Below, piece after piece: positions 8,448 through 17,058 of a stretch of DNA of 34,910 bases; position 1 is the first letter of the stretch; every line of letters starts with the position of its first letter. Under the pieces are notes generated by a model. It saw nothing but the letters and a program-made list of their open reading frames with translations. It was not told where the DNA came from and did not search any database. The DNA lies in assembly GCA_021819525.1 (NCBI GenBank), contig JAKAQW010000021.1, positions 1-34,910 of the forward strand. Reading direction: 5' to 3'. This DNA comes from Actinomycetes bacterium. Lineage in GTDB: Bacteria > Actinomycetota > Acidimicrobiia > Acidimicrobiales > UBA8190. The translations under genes were made by a program, and so were the position numbers.

Positions 8448-9130
8448 GGCGCTCCGGCGCTCCCTCCAGTTCCGGCGCCGGCGCTACTGGCGGCCTCCGC
8501 GGCCCCCGCACCGACACCGGCACCGGCACCGGCGGGCTCGGAGGCAGCCGGAGCGCTCTCGACGCCGCTGGCGTCCGAGCGCTCAGCAGGCTGTGCCCCC
8601 GGCGCGCCGATCACGTCGCCGCCAACGGCACTGTGCAGCGCACCAGCACCAGCACCAGCACCAGGAGCGGGCTCCCCGGACGCCTCGGCCGGCGAGCTGC
8701 CGCCAGCGCCGTCGCCGGGCACGGTGACACCAGGAGCGCCGGCGTCACCAGCCACCGCGGCACCGGCCCCGGTGGCGGGCGGTGCCGGGGCGCCCGTGCC
8801 TGTCGTCTCGGCGCCGGTCGCCAGCTCGGCACCATGGCCACCGACCACCGGGGGCAGCCCGTTGCGGAAACGCTCCCAAGTCCCGGACTGTTGCAGCAGA
8901 CGTTCCACCCGGTCGGTGGGCTTGGCCCCCTGCGACAGCCATCGCATGGCCTTCACGTCGTCGATCTCGACGACAGCATCGCGGTCGGACCTCGACCGCC
9001 CCCGGGGGGCGTACACCCCCACCACCTCGATGAACCGCCCATCGCGCGGGGAACGGCTGTCGGCAGCCACCACCCGGTAGGTCGGCTGCTTCTTCTTGCC
9101 CATCCGCATCAGGCGGAGCTTCACGGCCAC
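8444..9130 (-). CDS. rpsP: Small ribosomal subunit protein bS16 with long Ala/Gly/Pro C-terminal extension
   Basis: The first ~85 residues are standard bS16: MAVKLRLMRMGKKKQPTYRV (GTG start at 9130), SRSPRDGRFIEVVGVYAP, DAVVEIDDVKAMRWLSQGAKPTDRVERLL. After about residue 95 a tail of ~130 residues follows made almost only of Ala, Gly, Pro, Ser, Thr and Glu/Asp, giving 228 aa against the usual 80-160. The tail is in frame up to the ATGA overlap with khpA, and no stop interrupts it. Actinobacterial bS16 proteins often have shorter Ala/Glu-rich tails, so this is an extreme form. A hairpin with 6-bp stem (9155-9169) lies in the 5' leader. First gene of the rpsP-khpA-rimM-trmD-rplS block. Confidence 0.94.
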   Translation of the reverse strand: MAVKLRLMRMGKKKQPTYRVVAADSRSPRDGRFIEVVGVYAPRGRSRSDRDAVVEIDDVKAMRWLSQGAKPTDRVERLLQQSGTWERFRNGLPPVVGGHGAELATGAETTGTGAPAPPATGAGAAVAGDAGAPGVTVPGDGAGGSSPAEASGEPAPGAGAGAGALHSAVGGDVIGAPGAQPAERSDASGVESAPAASEPAGAGAGVGAGAAEAASSAGAGTGGSAGAP

Positions 9131-9154
9131 GGTCGACGTCCCATCCTTCCTCGT

Positions 9155-9169
9155 GCGCTCCCAGAGCGC
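9155..9169. promoter_or_regulatory. Hairpin in the rpsP leader
   Basis: GCGCTC-CCA-GAGCGC forms a perfect 6-bp stem just upstream of the probable rpsP SD (GGAAGG near 9145-9150). It might affect translation or mRNA stability. The spacer 9131-9299 otherwise shows only a short palindrome near 9287-9298 after the ffh stop. Confidence 0.25.
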
Positions 9170-9299
9170 GTGCACGGACCCACCAGTCTGCCTGCTTCGC
9201 GGCGCCTTGGCCAGCCAGCCAGCTCATGGCCGTGCCGGCGGCAGCCACGGCGGGGCCCACCGAGCCCGCGCGCTCCTGCAGCATCCCGGCGCCGGGTGG

Positions 9300-10862
9300 T
9301 CAGCGTCCCCGCTTGGGGGTCGTCCGGCCGCCCTTCTTCTTCTTCCGGCTGCCACCTTTCCCGGTAGCCCGCCCAGTCGAGGCAGCCCCCGGTGGCCGAG
9401 CCGTGGCTCCTGGACGTCCGAGGCCACCGACCCCTGACAGCCCACCCGCGCCCGCCAACCCGCCACCGAGATCGAACCCTTCTCCGAGGTCGAGGCCGGC
9501 CGCATCAGGTCCACCGGTCATCTGTGCCAGGGCACGCGCTGCCCGCCCGCCGCGGGCCCCACCGAGCATGCCACCGAGCATGCCAGGGGAGCGCATGAGC
9601 TGCTGGGTATCGCGGAACTGCCTGAGGAGCTGGTTCACGTCCTGCGTGGTGGTCCCGCTGCCCCGGGCGATCCGCAGGCGGCGCGATCCGTCGACCGTGG
9701 CGGGATCTGCCCGCTCGGTGGGTGTCATCGAGCGGATGATGGCTTCCACCCGGGCCACGTCACGGTCGTCGATGGCGGCGTTCGCCTCCTTCAGCTCTTT
9801 GGGCACCCCTGGGAGAAGGGACAGCAACCCACTGATCGAGCCCAGCTTCTTCACCTGCTGGAGCTGCGCCAGGAAGTCTTCCAAGGTGAACTGGCCTTCG
9901 AGCAGCCGTGAGGCGCCCTCGGTGGCGATGTCGTGGTCGAACTCACGTTCGGCCTGCTCGATGAGGGTGAGCACGTCACCCATCCCCAGGATCCGGTTCG
10001 CCATCCGGTCAGGGTGGAACAGGTCGAAGTCAGCCAACCGCTCACCGGTCGAGGCGAACGCGATCGGCCGCCCGACGACCTCCTTGACACTCAGCGCGGC
10101 TCCCCCGCGGGCGTCACCGTCGAGCTTGGTGAGCACGACTCCGTCGAGATCCAAGGTGGCATGGAACGACTCGGCCGTCGTCACCGCGTCCTGGCCCGTC
10201 ATGGCGTCGACGACAAGCAAGGTGTAGTCCGGGCGCAGGACCGCGGAGACCTGGCGGACCTCCTCCATGAGCGCGGCGTCGACGGCGAGGCGCCCGGCGG
10301 TGTCGACGATGACCACGTCGCGGCCCAGGCGCTGCGCTTCGCCGCGTGCCCTGCTGGCCACCGATACCGGATCGGTGGGCTCGCTGAACACCGGCACCTC
10401 GGCTTGGCTGCCGAGCACCCGCAGCTGCTCCACTGCAGCTGGCCGCTGCAGGTCGACGCCGACCAGGAGGGGCTGGCGCCCCTGCTGGCGGAACCAGCGA
10501 GCCAGCTTGGCTGCCGTCGTCGTCTTGCCCGACCCTTGCAGTCCAGCCAGCAACACCACCGTCGGTGGCGCGGAGGCGTGCACGATCCGCAGCGGCTCCC
10601 CGCCGAGCACCCGGATGAGCTGTTGGTGGACCGCTTTCACCACCTGCTGGCCGGGGCTCAGGCTGCGAGACATGGCTTCGCCGACCAAGTCGGCTCGCAC
10701 CCCGTCGATCATCGACCGCACGACCGCCAGATTGACGTCGGCTTCGAGCAGCGCCGAGCGGATCTCCGCCAAGGCGGCATCTACATCGGCCGGTGACAGC
10801 CGACCCCGGCTGCGCAGCCGGCCGAAGATCCCTTCGAGGCGGTCGGAGAGCGATTCGAACAT
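9300..10862 (-). CDS. ffh: Signal recognition particle GTPase Ffh (SRP54)
   Basis: 520 aa with N, G and M domains. The N domain runs to about residue 90 (ALLEADVNLAVV). The G domain has G1 GLQGSGKTTTAAKLA near 107, DLQRPAAVEQL, DTAGRL near 190, and TKLDGDARGG near 247. The Met-rich M domain (about 325-440) includes LPGVPKELKEANAAIDD and GSGTTTQDVNQLLRQF, the RNA/signal-peptide-binding part. The end is Gly-rich with a very basic tail (GGSRKKKKGGRTTPKRGR). It targets nascent membrane proteins with 4.5S RNA, which is not in this window. TAGCCT lies 9 nt before ATG and no clear SD is present, so it may have its own leaderless promoter. It follows ftsY by 44 bp. Confidence 0.97.
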   Translation of the reverse strand: MFESLSDRLEGIFGRLRSRGRLSPADVDAALAEIRSALLEADVNLAVVRSMIDGVRADLVGEAMSRSLSPGQQVVKAVHQQLIRVLGGEPLRIVHASAPPTVVLLAGLQGSGKTTTAAKLARWFRQQGRQPLLVGVDLQRPAAVEQLRVLGSQAEVPVFSEPTDPVSVASRARGEAQRLGRDVVIVDTAGRLAVDAALMEEVRQVSAVLRPDYTLLVVDAMTGQDAVTTAESFHATLDLDGVVLTKLDGDARGGAALSVKEVVGRPIAFASTGERLADFDLFHPDRMANRILGMGDVLTLIEQAEREFDHDIATEGASRLLEGQFTLEDFLAQLQQVKKLGSISGLLSLLPGVPKELKEANAAIDDRDVARVEAIIRSMTPTERADPATVDGSRRLRIARGSGTTTQDVNQLLRQFRDTQQLMRSPGMLGGMLGGARGGRAARALAQMTGGPDAAGLDLGEGFDLGGGLAGAGGLSGVGGLGRPGATARPPGAASTGRATGKGGSRKKKKGGRTTPKRGR

Positions 10863-10871
10863 GGCGCTCGT

Positions 10872-10877
10872 AGGCTA
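10872..10877 (-). promoter_or_regulatory. Predicted -10 element of ffh (TAGCCT, 9 nt before ATG)
   Basis: TANNNT hexamer on the minus strand in the 44-bp ftsY-ffh spacer with no clear SD near the start. It fits a leaderless or nearly leaderless transcript. No good -35 is seen. Confidence 0.35.
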
Positions 10878-10906
10878 CCGGAGCTTCACCCTGCGTCGCT
10901 GCCAGG

Positions 10907-12184
10907 TCAGCTGGTGGTGCGCTCCTCGTCGAACAACGCGGCCACGAACTGCTCCGCGTCGAAGGGGACCAGGTCGTCGGGACCTTCTCCGATGCCGACC
11001 AGCTTGACCGGAAGCCCCAGCTCACGCTGGATGGCCACCACGATGCCGCCCTTGGCGGTCCCGTCGAGCTTGGTGAGCACGACCCCGGTCACGCCCACCG
11101 CGTCGAGGAACTGGCGGGCCTGGACCAAGCCGTTCTGCCCGGTCGTGGCGTCGAGCACCAGCAGCACCTCGGTCACCGTGCCCGGTGGCCGCTCCGCTAC
11201 CCGGCGGATCTTCTTGAGCTCTTCGACCAGGTTCACCTTGGTGTGCAACCGGCCAGCGGTGTCGGCGAGGACCAGGTCGTTGCCGCGCGCCGCCGCCCGC
11301 TGGACAGCGTCGAACACCACCGCGCTCGGGTCACCGCCCTCCGCGCCCCGGACGATCTCCACCTCGGCTCGTGCCGCCCACAAGGCGAGCTGCTCGGCGG
11401 CAGCAGCCCGGAAGGTGTCGCCCGCCGCCAGGAGCACCGAGCAGCCGGCGTCGACCTGGCGCCGGGCCAGCTTGCCGATCGTCGTGGTCTTCCCCACCCC
11501 GTTGACCCCGACGAACAGCCAGACGTTGGTGGCGCCGGGCTCCAGGTGCAGCTCTGGGTCACCGGCGCCGCGCAAGGAGCCTGCCAGCTCGTCGCGAAGA
11601 GCTCGAAGCACGCTGCCTGCGTCGCGCAGCTGACCTGACGCCACCTTGGATCGCAGGCCGTCGAGCAACGCTGTGGTGGTGCGCACGCCGACGTCGGCAC
11701 CGAGCAGCGCTGCTTCGAGCGACTCCCACGTCTCTTCGTCGATGGCCCGCTGCGCGGCGAGCCCACGGAAGTAGCCCGACAGCCGGTCACGGGTCCGGCC
11801 CATCCGGTCACGCAGGCGCGGCGGCTCTGCGACGACCGGCTCGACAGCAAGCTCGTCGGCAGCAGGAGCCTCGCCGGGCACCGTGACATCTGGCGGCCCT
11901 GTGCCCGGCCCGCGCCCCGTCGGGCCACCAGGAGCTGGACCGGCCTCGACCACGGGATCTGGGCCGGTTCCAGAGACAGCACCTGGGTCGACATCGGTAC
12001 CCGGCGGCGGCGCACGAGGTGCTCCGGGGGCCGTCGGCTCGGTGGACGGTTCAGTCGGCGCCGGCGCGACCGGGGGCGCCGCCGCCTCCCCCACCACCGG
12101 AGCGCGGCGGAGCAGGCGCCAGGCCACGAGACCCACGGCGACGACGACGACAGCGACCGCGACGACGACGAGCAGCACCAGCAT
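10907..12184 (-). CDS. ftsY: SRP receptor GTPase FtsY
   Basis: 425 aa. Residues 1-25 form a hydrophobic Val/Leu/Ala anchor ending WRLLRRAP, as in membrane-anchored actinobacterial FtsY. Residues ~27-125 are a Pro/Gly/Ala-rich acidic linker. The NG domain begins near RLRDRMGRTRDRLSGYFRGL: G1 GVNGVGKTTTIGKLARRQ near 228, DTFRAAAAEQL near 260, DTAGRLHTKVNLVEEL near 307, TKLDGTAKGG near 365 and the C-terminal FDAEQFVAALF. It receives the Ffh-ribosome complex at the membrane. The order smc-ftsY-ffh is known in actinobacteria; in Streptomyces amtB-glnK-glnD lies between ftsY and ffh, here nothing does. The start is 7 nt after smc, and TAGGCT, which overlaps the smc stop, lies 9 nt before ATG. Confidence 0.97.
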   Translation of the reverse strand: MLVLLVVVAVAVVVVAVGLVAWRLLRRAPVVGEAAAPPVAPAPTEPSTEPTAPGAPRAPPPGTDVDPGAVSGTGPDPVVEAGPAPGGPTGRGPGTGPPDVTVPGEAPAADELAVEPVVAEPPRLRDRMGRTRDRLSGYFRGLAAQRAIDEETWESLEAALLGADVGVRTTTALLDGLRSKVASGQLRDAGSVLRALRDELAGSLRGAGDPELHLEPGATNVWLFVGVNGVGKTTTIGKLARRQVDAGCSVLLAAGDTFRAAAAEQLALWAARAEVEIVRGAEGGDPSAVVFDAVQRAAARGNDLVLADTAGRLHTKVNLVEELKKIRRVAERPPGTVTEVLLVLDATTGQNGLVQARQFLDAVGVTGVVLTKLDGTAKGGIVVAIQRELGLPVKLVGIGEGPDDLVPFDAEQFVAALFDEERTTS

Positions 12185-12191
12185 GGACCGG

Positions 12192-15100
12192 TCAGCCTAT
12201 CGAGCGGGTCTGCCCGCGGGCGTCGGACCGGGCCTCGTCGTCGACCGGCCGGGCTGGCAACGACGAGCCACGCGCGCCGTCGACCGCACCGCCGAAGCCG
12301 CCGCTCACTTCACGGCCGAAGCCGCCGTCCGCATGACGGCCGAAGCCGCCCCCTGCTCCACCGCCGAACCCGCTGCCCGCTTCGCCGCCGAAGCCTTCCC
12401 CGACTTCACCGCCGGCGGAGCCGTCCGCTCCACCGCCGAACCCGCTGCCCGCTTCGCCGTCGGCGGCGCCTTCCACCTCACCCTCGGCGGCGCCGTCCAC
12501 CTCACCCTCGGCGGCGCCGTCCAGGTCACGACGGACCTTCTGGCTGACCACCTTGGACGAGCCGCCGGCTTGCATGGTGACCCCGTACAGCGCATCGGCC
12601 GACTCCATGGTCCGCTTCTGGTGGCTGACGATGACGAGCTGGGCCTCACCTCGGAACTCGTGGACCAGACCGAGGAAGCGATGCAGGTTGACGTCGTCGA
12701 GGGCGGCCTCGACCTCGTCCATCAGGTAGAACGGCGAGGGCCGGCTGCGGAACACGGCGAAGAGGAAGGCCATGGCCACCAGCGAGCGCTCCCCTCCCGA
12801 CAGCAAGGTGAGCTTGCGGACGTTCTTCCCGGCAGGCCGTGCTTCCACTTCGACGCCGGTGTGCAACAGGTCCTCGGGCTCGGTCAGCGACAACCGGCCG
12901 GTCCCGCCAGGGAACAAGGTGGCGACCAGGCTCTGGAAATGCTCGTTGACATCGGCGAACGCCTCGTCGAACACCCGGACCACCTCGTCGTCCACGGTGC
13001 GGATGACCTGCTGCAGCTCGCGGCGGGCCGCCCGGACGTCCTCCACCTGGGCATCGAGCTGTCCGTAGCGCTCCTCGAGCGCTGCGAGCTCTTCGAGCGC
13101 CAGCGGATTGACCGGCCCCATCTTGGCCAATTGGGCTTCGATGACCGCCGCCCGCTTCGCGGGGTCGGTGCCCTCGGGGAGCGCTGGGCACGACGCGGCC
13201 ATGGCTTCCGCCTCGCTGCAACCAAGCTCGCGCTGGAGGGACTCCACGGCACCTTGGCGTCGCACCTGGGTCTCGGCCAGCTCCAGCTCGAGGCGCTGTG
13301 CCTGGTCTCGCAGCGTCGACAGCTGCTGTTCCGCCGAAGCCCGCTTGGCGCGCAGCTCCTCGATGCGAGCACCGCCCTGGCGTAGCTCGGCGAGCTGCCG
13401 GTCCCGCTGGCCCTGGAGCCGCTCCGTCAGCTCCGCCAGCCGCCCCGCGTGCCGGTCGACGATCGCTCCCAGGCGATCCACCACGCCAACCTCCGCCTCG
13501 AGACGCCGGCGGCGCATGGCTGCCCGTTCGCGTTCGGCGACGTGCCCGGCCAGGCGGCGCTCCACGTCGGCCAACCGGTCGGTGAGCACCGCTCGGCGCT
13601 CGCCCAACCCGGCCACCCGCACGTCGAGCTCACGGCGCGCGTCGGCCAGCGCGGCGCGCTGCTGCTCGAGCCGGCGCCGGGCAGCGTCAGCCGTGCGCAG
13701 TCGCTCGCTCGCCCGCTCCGCCGCCAGCTGCAGCTCCGGCAGCCGAGCCTCGAGCTCACCTGCGCGCGCCTCGTCGCGAGCCAAGCGGTCGGCTGCTTCG
13801 CTCCGGTGCCGACGGGCCTCGGCGATCTCCTCGTCTACCACGGCCAGCTGCCGCTCGACTCGTTGGGCAGCCGCCTCGAGGGTGTGCCGACGGTCCTTCG
13901 CCCGCTCTGCTGCCAGCGAGGCGCGCCTGGCCGCCTCGCCGAGCTCGTCAGCTCCCACCCGGGTCTTGCGGCGCTCGGCGGCCGCTTCCTCCGCAACCTT
14001 GGCGACTCGAGCCGCCGCGGCCGCCGCCTCGTCGGCTGCCACCTGGGTGGCCACGGTGTCGGCTGCCGCCAGCCGCCAGCCGTTCGGAGCGAAGCGGGCT
14101 CCTGCTCGGGTCACCACCACGGTGCCCGGTGCGGCCAGCGCCACGTCGACGGCCACTTCCCAGGTCCCGTCGACGGCCAGGGAGGATCCCACCAACCGGT
14201 CCAAGAGCCGCTCCACAGCAGCCGAGCGGCCGCGGACGTGCCGGCGGACCTGCTCCACTGCGCTGCCGGCACAGCTCGAGCCGACACTCGAGCTCGAGCC
14301 TCCCGAGCCGCTCTCGAACGCCGCCGCCTCCTCGGGGCCATGACCACCTGGAGCTGGCGCCGGGAGCACCACCGTGCCAGCGACACCTTCTTCTTCCATC
14401 TGCTCGAGGACGCGGCGCGCGGCGGGTGCTCCCTCCACGACCAAAGCAGCCAGCGAAGCCCCCGCGGCTGCCTCGAAGGCCAACCGCCACCCGGCGTCGA
14501 CGTCCACGGCGTCCCCGAGCAACCCGAGCACCCCGTCCAGGCTGCCCAGGGCGTGCAACCCGGCGGCACCGCGCACCTCGGCGACCGCGCTGGCCAGCGC
14601 TTCGGCGCGTGCCTCGTGGCGATGTCGCTCACGCTCGAGCTGGCGGGCTGCCGTCTCTGCCTCACCGGCAGCCATCGCCGCGGCCGCCGCCTCGGACTTC
14701 GCCACCGCCGCCTGGTGCTCGAGGACGGGAAGCCGACCCAAGAGGTCGTCGAGCTCTGACACCACCTGCTCGCGCTCGTCGAGCAGGCCTTGACGGCGAG
14801 CCGCGGTGAAAGCCAGACGCTCGTCCATCCGGCCGAGGGCCGTCCGATCACGGGCGATGCCGGCCTGCAGCGGCTGCAGCTGGCTGCTGGCCGCCGTGAA
14901 GGCTTGCTGCGCCGCTCGTAACTGCTCGGTGTCCTGGACTTCGGTCGCCGCAGACGCAGCCTGGTCGACCAACGCCGCCTCTGCCGCTGTGAGCTCGTGC
15001 GCCTGGGGCTCCAGCGCCTCGGCTTCGGTCTCCGCCGCTCGAAGATCTGCCGCGAGGCGGGCCGCTTCGGCCTCCAAGGTGGACACCACGTCGGTGTCGG

Positions 15101-16058
15101 CCGCCTGCTCGAGATCCCGCTCGAGCGAACGGCGCCGTTCGGCCAGGACACCTCCGAGCCCACGGCAACGTTCTCCGAGACCCTGGGCCCGGGCCAACAC
15201 AGCGGCCAGGTCGTCGCGCCGGTTCGAGGACAAGTCCGCGGTAGCGAGCTCGAGCTCGGTCTCGATGGCACCCAGCAGATCGCGGGCATCGAGCTCGCGC
15301 CGGCGCAGCGCGGCTCGCTCGCTGTCCACACGGCGAGCCCGGTCCGCCGATCGGGCCAGCTCGCTTCCCACCAAGAACAGGCGCAGGCCCCGTAGCTCCT
15401 CGCTGAGCCCCGCGTGGGAGCGGGCTGCGACCGCCTGTCGCTCGAGGGGGCGGATCTGACGCTTCACCTCGCGCACCAGATCGCCGAGGCGCTCCAGGTT
15501 CTCCTCGGTGGCAGCGAGGCGACGCTCGGCCCGCTCCCGGCGGCGGCGATGCTTCAGCACCCCTGCCGCCTCCTCGATCACCGACCGGCGGTCCTCGGGC
15601 CTGGCTTGGAGGATCTGGTCGAGCTGGCCTTGGCTGACGATGACATGCTGCTGGCGCCCCACACCCGAGTCCGACAGCAGCTCTTGGACGTCGAGCAGCC
15701 GGCAAGGCTGTCCGTTGAGCGCGTACTCGCTGTCGCCGGAGCGGAACAAGGTGCGGGTGATGGTGATCTCCGCCAGGCCACCCGGTAGGCGCCCGGCCCC
15801 GTCCTCGAGGGTCAGCGACACCTCTGCCCGACCGAGCGCCGGGCGGTCGGCCGAACCGGCAAAGATGACATCCTCCATCTTCGACGACCGCATCGTCCGA
15901 GGTCCCTGGGCGCCGAGCACCCAGGCCACCGCGTCGACCACGTTGGACTTGCCGCTGCCGTTGGGGCCGACGACCACCGTGACCCCCGGCTCGAAGTGCA
16001 AGGTGGCTGTGTCGGCGAACGACTTGAACCCTTTGATGGTGAGTGCCTTCAGGTACAC
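12192..16058 (-). CDS. smc: Chromosome segregation ATPase SMC, with Gly/Asp-rich repeat tail
   Basis: 1288 aa. The head begins MYLKALTIKGFKSFADTATL with Walker A GPNGSGKSNVVDAV near residue 32, then KMEDVIFAGSADRP and the Q-loop segment VIVSQGQLDQIL. Two long coiled-coil arms (about 170-500 and 680-1020) flank the hinge (about 510-660), which includes a Ser/Gly-rich stretch. The C-terminal head has LLSGGERSLVAMAF near 1085, Walker B FYLMDEVEAALDD near 1110 and the His switch VSHQKRTMESAD. A normal SMC ends near VSQKV (~1180). Here ~108 more residues follow, built of DGAAEGEV-like units and then GGGFGRHADGGFGRE-like units. SMC compacts DNA and segregates chromosomes with ScpA/ScpB, which are not in the window. 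The GTG start is preceded by TAGGGT with an 8-nt gap and no SD. Confidence 0.97.
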   Translation of the reverse strand: MYLKALTIKGFKSFADTATLHFEPGVTVVVGPNGSGKSNVVDAVAWVLGAQGPRTMRSSKMEDVIFAGSADRPALGRAEVSLTLEDGAGRLPGGLAEITITRTLFRSGDSEYALNGQPCRLLDVQELLSDSGVGRQQHVIVSQGQLDQILQARPEDRRSVIEEAAGVLKHRRRRERAERRLAATEENLERLGDLVREVKRQIRPLERQAVAARSHAGLSEELRGLRLFLVGSELARSADRARRVDSERAALRRRELDARDLLGAIETELELATADLSSNRRDDLAAVLARAQGLGERCRGLGGVLAERRRSLERDLEQAADTDVVSTLEAEAARLAADLRAAETEAEALEPQAHELTAAEAALVDQAASAATEVQDTEQLRAAQQAFTAASSQLQPLQAGIARDRTALGRMDERLAFTAARRQGLLDEREQVVSELDDLLGRLPVLEHQAAVAKSEAAAAAMAAGEAETAARQLERERHRHEARAEALASAVAEVRGAAGLHALGSLDGVLGLLGDAVDVDAGWRLAFEAAAGASLAALVVEGAPAARRVLEQMEEEGVAGTVVLPAPAPGGHGPEEAAAFESGSGGSSSSVGSSCAGSAVEQVRRHVRGRSAAVERLLDRLVGSSLAVDGTWEVAVDVALAAPGTVVVTRAGARFAPNGWRLAAADTVATQVAADEAAAAAARVAKVAEEAAAERRKTRVGADELGEAARRASLAAERAKDRRHTLEAAAQRVERQLAVVDEEIAEARRHRSEAADRLARDEARAGELEARLPELQLAAERASERLRTADAARRRLEQQRAALADARRELDVRVAGLGERRAVLTDRLADVERRLAGHVAERERAAMRRRRLEAEVGVVDRLGAIVDRHAGRLAELTERLQGQRDRQLAELRQGGARIEELRAKRASAEQQLSTLRDQAQRLELELAETQVRRQGAVESLQRELGCSEAEAMAASCPALPEGTDPAKRAAVIEAQLAKMGPVNPLALEELAALEERYGQLDAQVEDVRAARRELQQVIRTVDDEVVRVFDEAFADVNEHFQSLVATLFPGGTGRLSLTEPEDLLHTGVEVEARPAGKNVRKLTLLSGGERSLVAMAFLFAVFRSRPSPFYLMDEVEAALDDVNLHRFLGLVHEFRGEAQLVIVSHQKRTMESADALYGVTMQAGGSSKVVSQKVRRDLDGAAEGEVDGAAEGEVEGAADGEAGSGFGGGADGSAGGEVGEGFGGEAGSGFGGGAGGGFGRHADGGFGREVSGGFGGAVDGARGSSLPARPVDDEARSDARGQTRSIG
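12359..12524. repeat. Repeats encoding the SMC tail (24-bp units, plus a longer duplication)
   Basis: 24-bp units run 12461-12484, 12485-12508 and partly 12509-12524, coding DGAAEGEV-type octapeptides. A ~30-bp segment near 12359-12388 recurs near 12431-12460, 72 bp away. All are in frame in the smc 3' end. Confidence 0.8.
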
Positions 16059-16066
16059 CGGGCGCC

Positions 16067-16072
16067 ACCCTA
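16067..16072 (-). promoter_or_regulatory. Predicted -10 element of smc (TAGGGT, 8 nt before GTG)
   Basis: A TANNNT hexamer lies 8 nt before the smc GTG with no SD, which predicts a leaderless smc transcript that starts in the 160-bp mutM-smc spacer. No convincing -35 is seen. Confidence 0.4.
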
Positions 16073-16136
16073 TCCGCCGGCGTGCGAGGCGGGCCGTGGG
16101 CCAGGGCTACTCACTGCTCCCTCCAGGCCAAAAGTA

Positions 16137-16222
16137 CGGCCCGCGCGCTGCGAGCTCAGGGGCGGGCGCCTGCGCTCACTGAGGCAGCTCTCGCCCGTGC
16201 GGCCCGCGTGCTGCGAGCTCAG
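16137..16222. repeat. 23-bp direct repeat flanking the mutM-smc spacer
   Basis: Copies at 16137-16159 and 16200-16222 differ at one base (CGCGCGCTG versus CGCGTGCTG in the middle). The second copy contains the mutM stop codon (16219-16221), so the first copy looks like a 63-bp-displaced duplication of the gene end. No gene is seen in 16059-16218. Confidence 0.85.
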
Positions 16223-17058
16223 ACCTGGCAGCGCTCGCAGAAGAACGTCGAACGGCCGTTCACCTTGGCCCGGCTGATGGTGTGCCGGCAACGCCGGCAA
16301 GCCTGCCCCGCCCGCTCGTAGACCTGGTGCTGACCTTGGAAATCCCCCACCTCCCCGTACAAGTCGCGGTACTGCTCGTCGGCCAGCGACGAGCCGCGGT
16401 GCTTCACCGCGTCCGACAGCGTCTCCACCATGGACCGGTACAACCGGCGCACCTCTTGCGGAGACAGCGAGTCCGCCGGTCGGTCGTAGCGCAGCCCTGC
16501 GGCGAAGAGGATCTCGTCCGCGTAGATGTTGCCGATGCCGGCGACGAAGCGCTGGTCGGTGAGCAACACCTTCAGCGCCGTGTGCCGCCCGGCCAGCAGC
16601 TGCCCGAACGCAGCCCAGCTCATGACGTCGAGGATCGGGTCGAACCCCAAGTGCGCCAGCTCGGGCACCTCCTCGGCCAGCGAGCCGCCGCCGGCTACGA
16701 AGAGCTCGCCGAACGTCCTCGGGTCGACGAAGCGGAGCTGGCCGCCGGTGACGAAGGTCACCACGACATGGCAGTGGCGCGGCAGCGGCTCCTTCGCCGA
16801 GCGCACGTGCAGGAGCTGGCCGCTCATCCCGAGATGGACGACGAGCACGTCGGCACTGTCGAGGTCGAGCACCAGGTACTTGCCGGTCCGTCGCACCCCG
16901 GTCACCTTGCGACCTTGCACCCGTGCCACCAGCTCGGCCGGATCCGGGTGCCGACGCACCGATCGGGCGCCGAAGACCTCGACCGACTTCACCTTCCGCC
17001 CGACGATCTCCTTGTCGAGATCGCGCCGGATGGTCTCGACCTCGGGGAGCTCAGGCAC
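16219..17058 (-). CDS. mutM: Formamidopyrimidine-DNA glycosylase (8-oxoguanine repair)
   Basis: 279 aa from GTG at 17058; after Met removal the catalytic N-terminus is PELPEVETIRRDL, with Pro1 and Glu2 (mature numbering) as the Schiff-base and proton-transfer residues. RTGKYLVLDL near residue 56 supplies the conserved Lys; LVVHLGMSGQL, FVDPRTFGELF and GIGNIYADEILF (helix-two-turn-helix) follow. The C-terminal zinc finger is complete: CRRC...CERC in the last 25 residues, separated by HTISRAKVNGRSTFF. It removes oxidised purines and nicks the strand. The start lies inside the end of rnc (8-nt overlap), hence coupling. The upstream in-frame residues (MGARAPRSTSAGG) are only a shadow of rnc. Confidence 0.97.
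   Translation of the reverse strand: MPELPEVETIRRDLDKEIVGRKVKSVEVFGARSVRRHPDPAELVARVQGRKVTGVRRTGKYLVLDLDSADVLVVHLGMSGQLLHVRSAKEPLPRHCHVVVTFVTGGQLRFVDPRTFGELFVAGGGSLAEEVPELAHLGFDPILDVMSWAAFGQLLAGRHTALKVLLTDQRFVAGIGNIYADEILFAAGLRYDRPADSLSPQEVRRLYRSMVETLSDAVKHRGSSLADEQYRDLYGEVGDFQGQHQVYERAGQACRRCRHTISRAKVNGRSTFFCERCQV

Noticed and set aside
10863-10906. 4.5S/SRP RNA near ffh and ftsY
   Set aside because: The 44-bp spacer is too short and lacks the GNRA tetraloop helix 8 pattern.
11883-13385. 500-codon plus-strand open frame over ftsY/smc
   Set aside because: Antisense of smc and ftsY; repeated AEAA-type residues come from the smc tail repeats read on the other strand.
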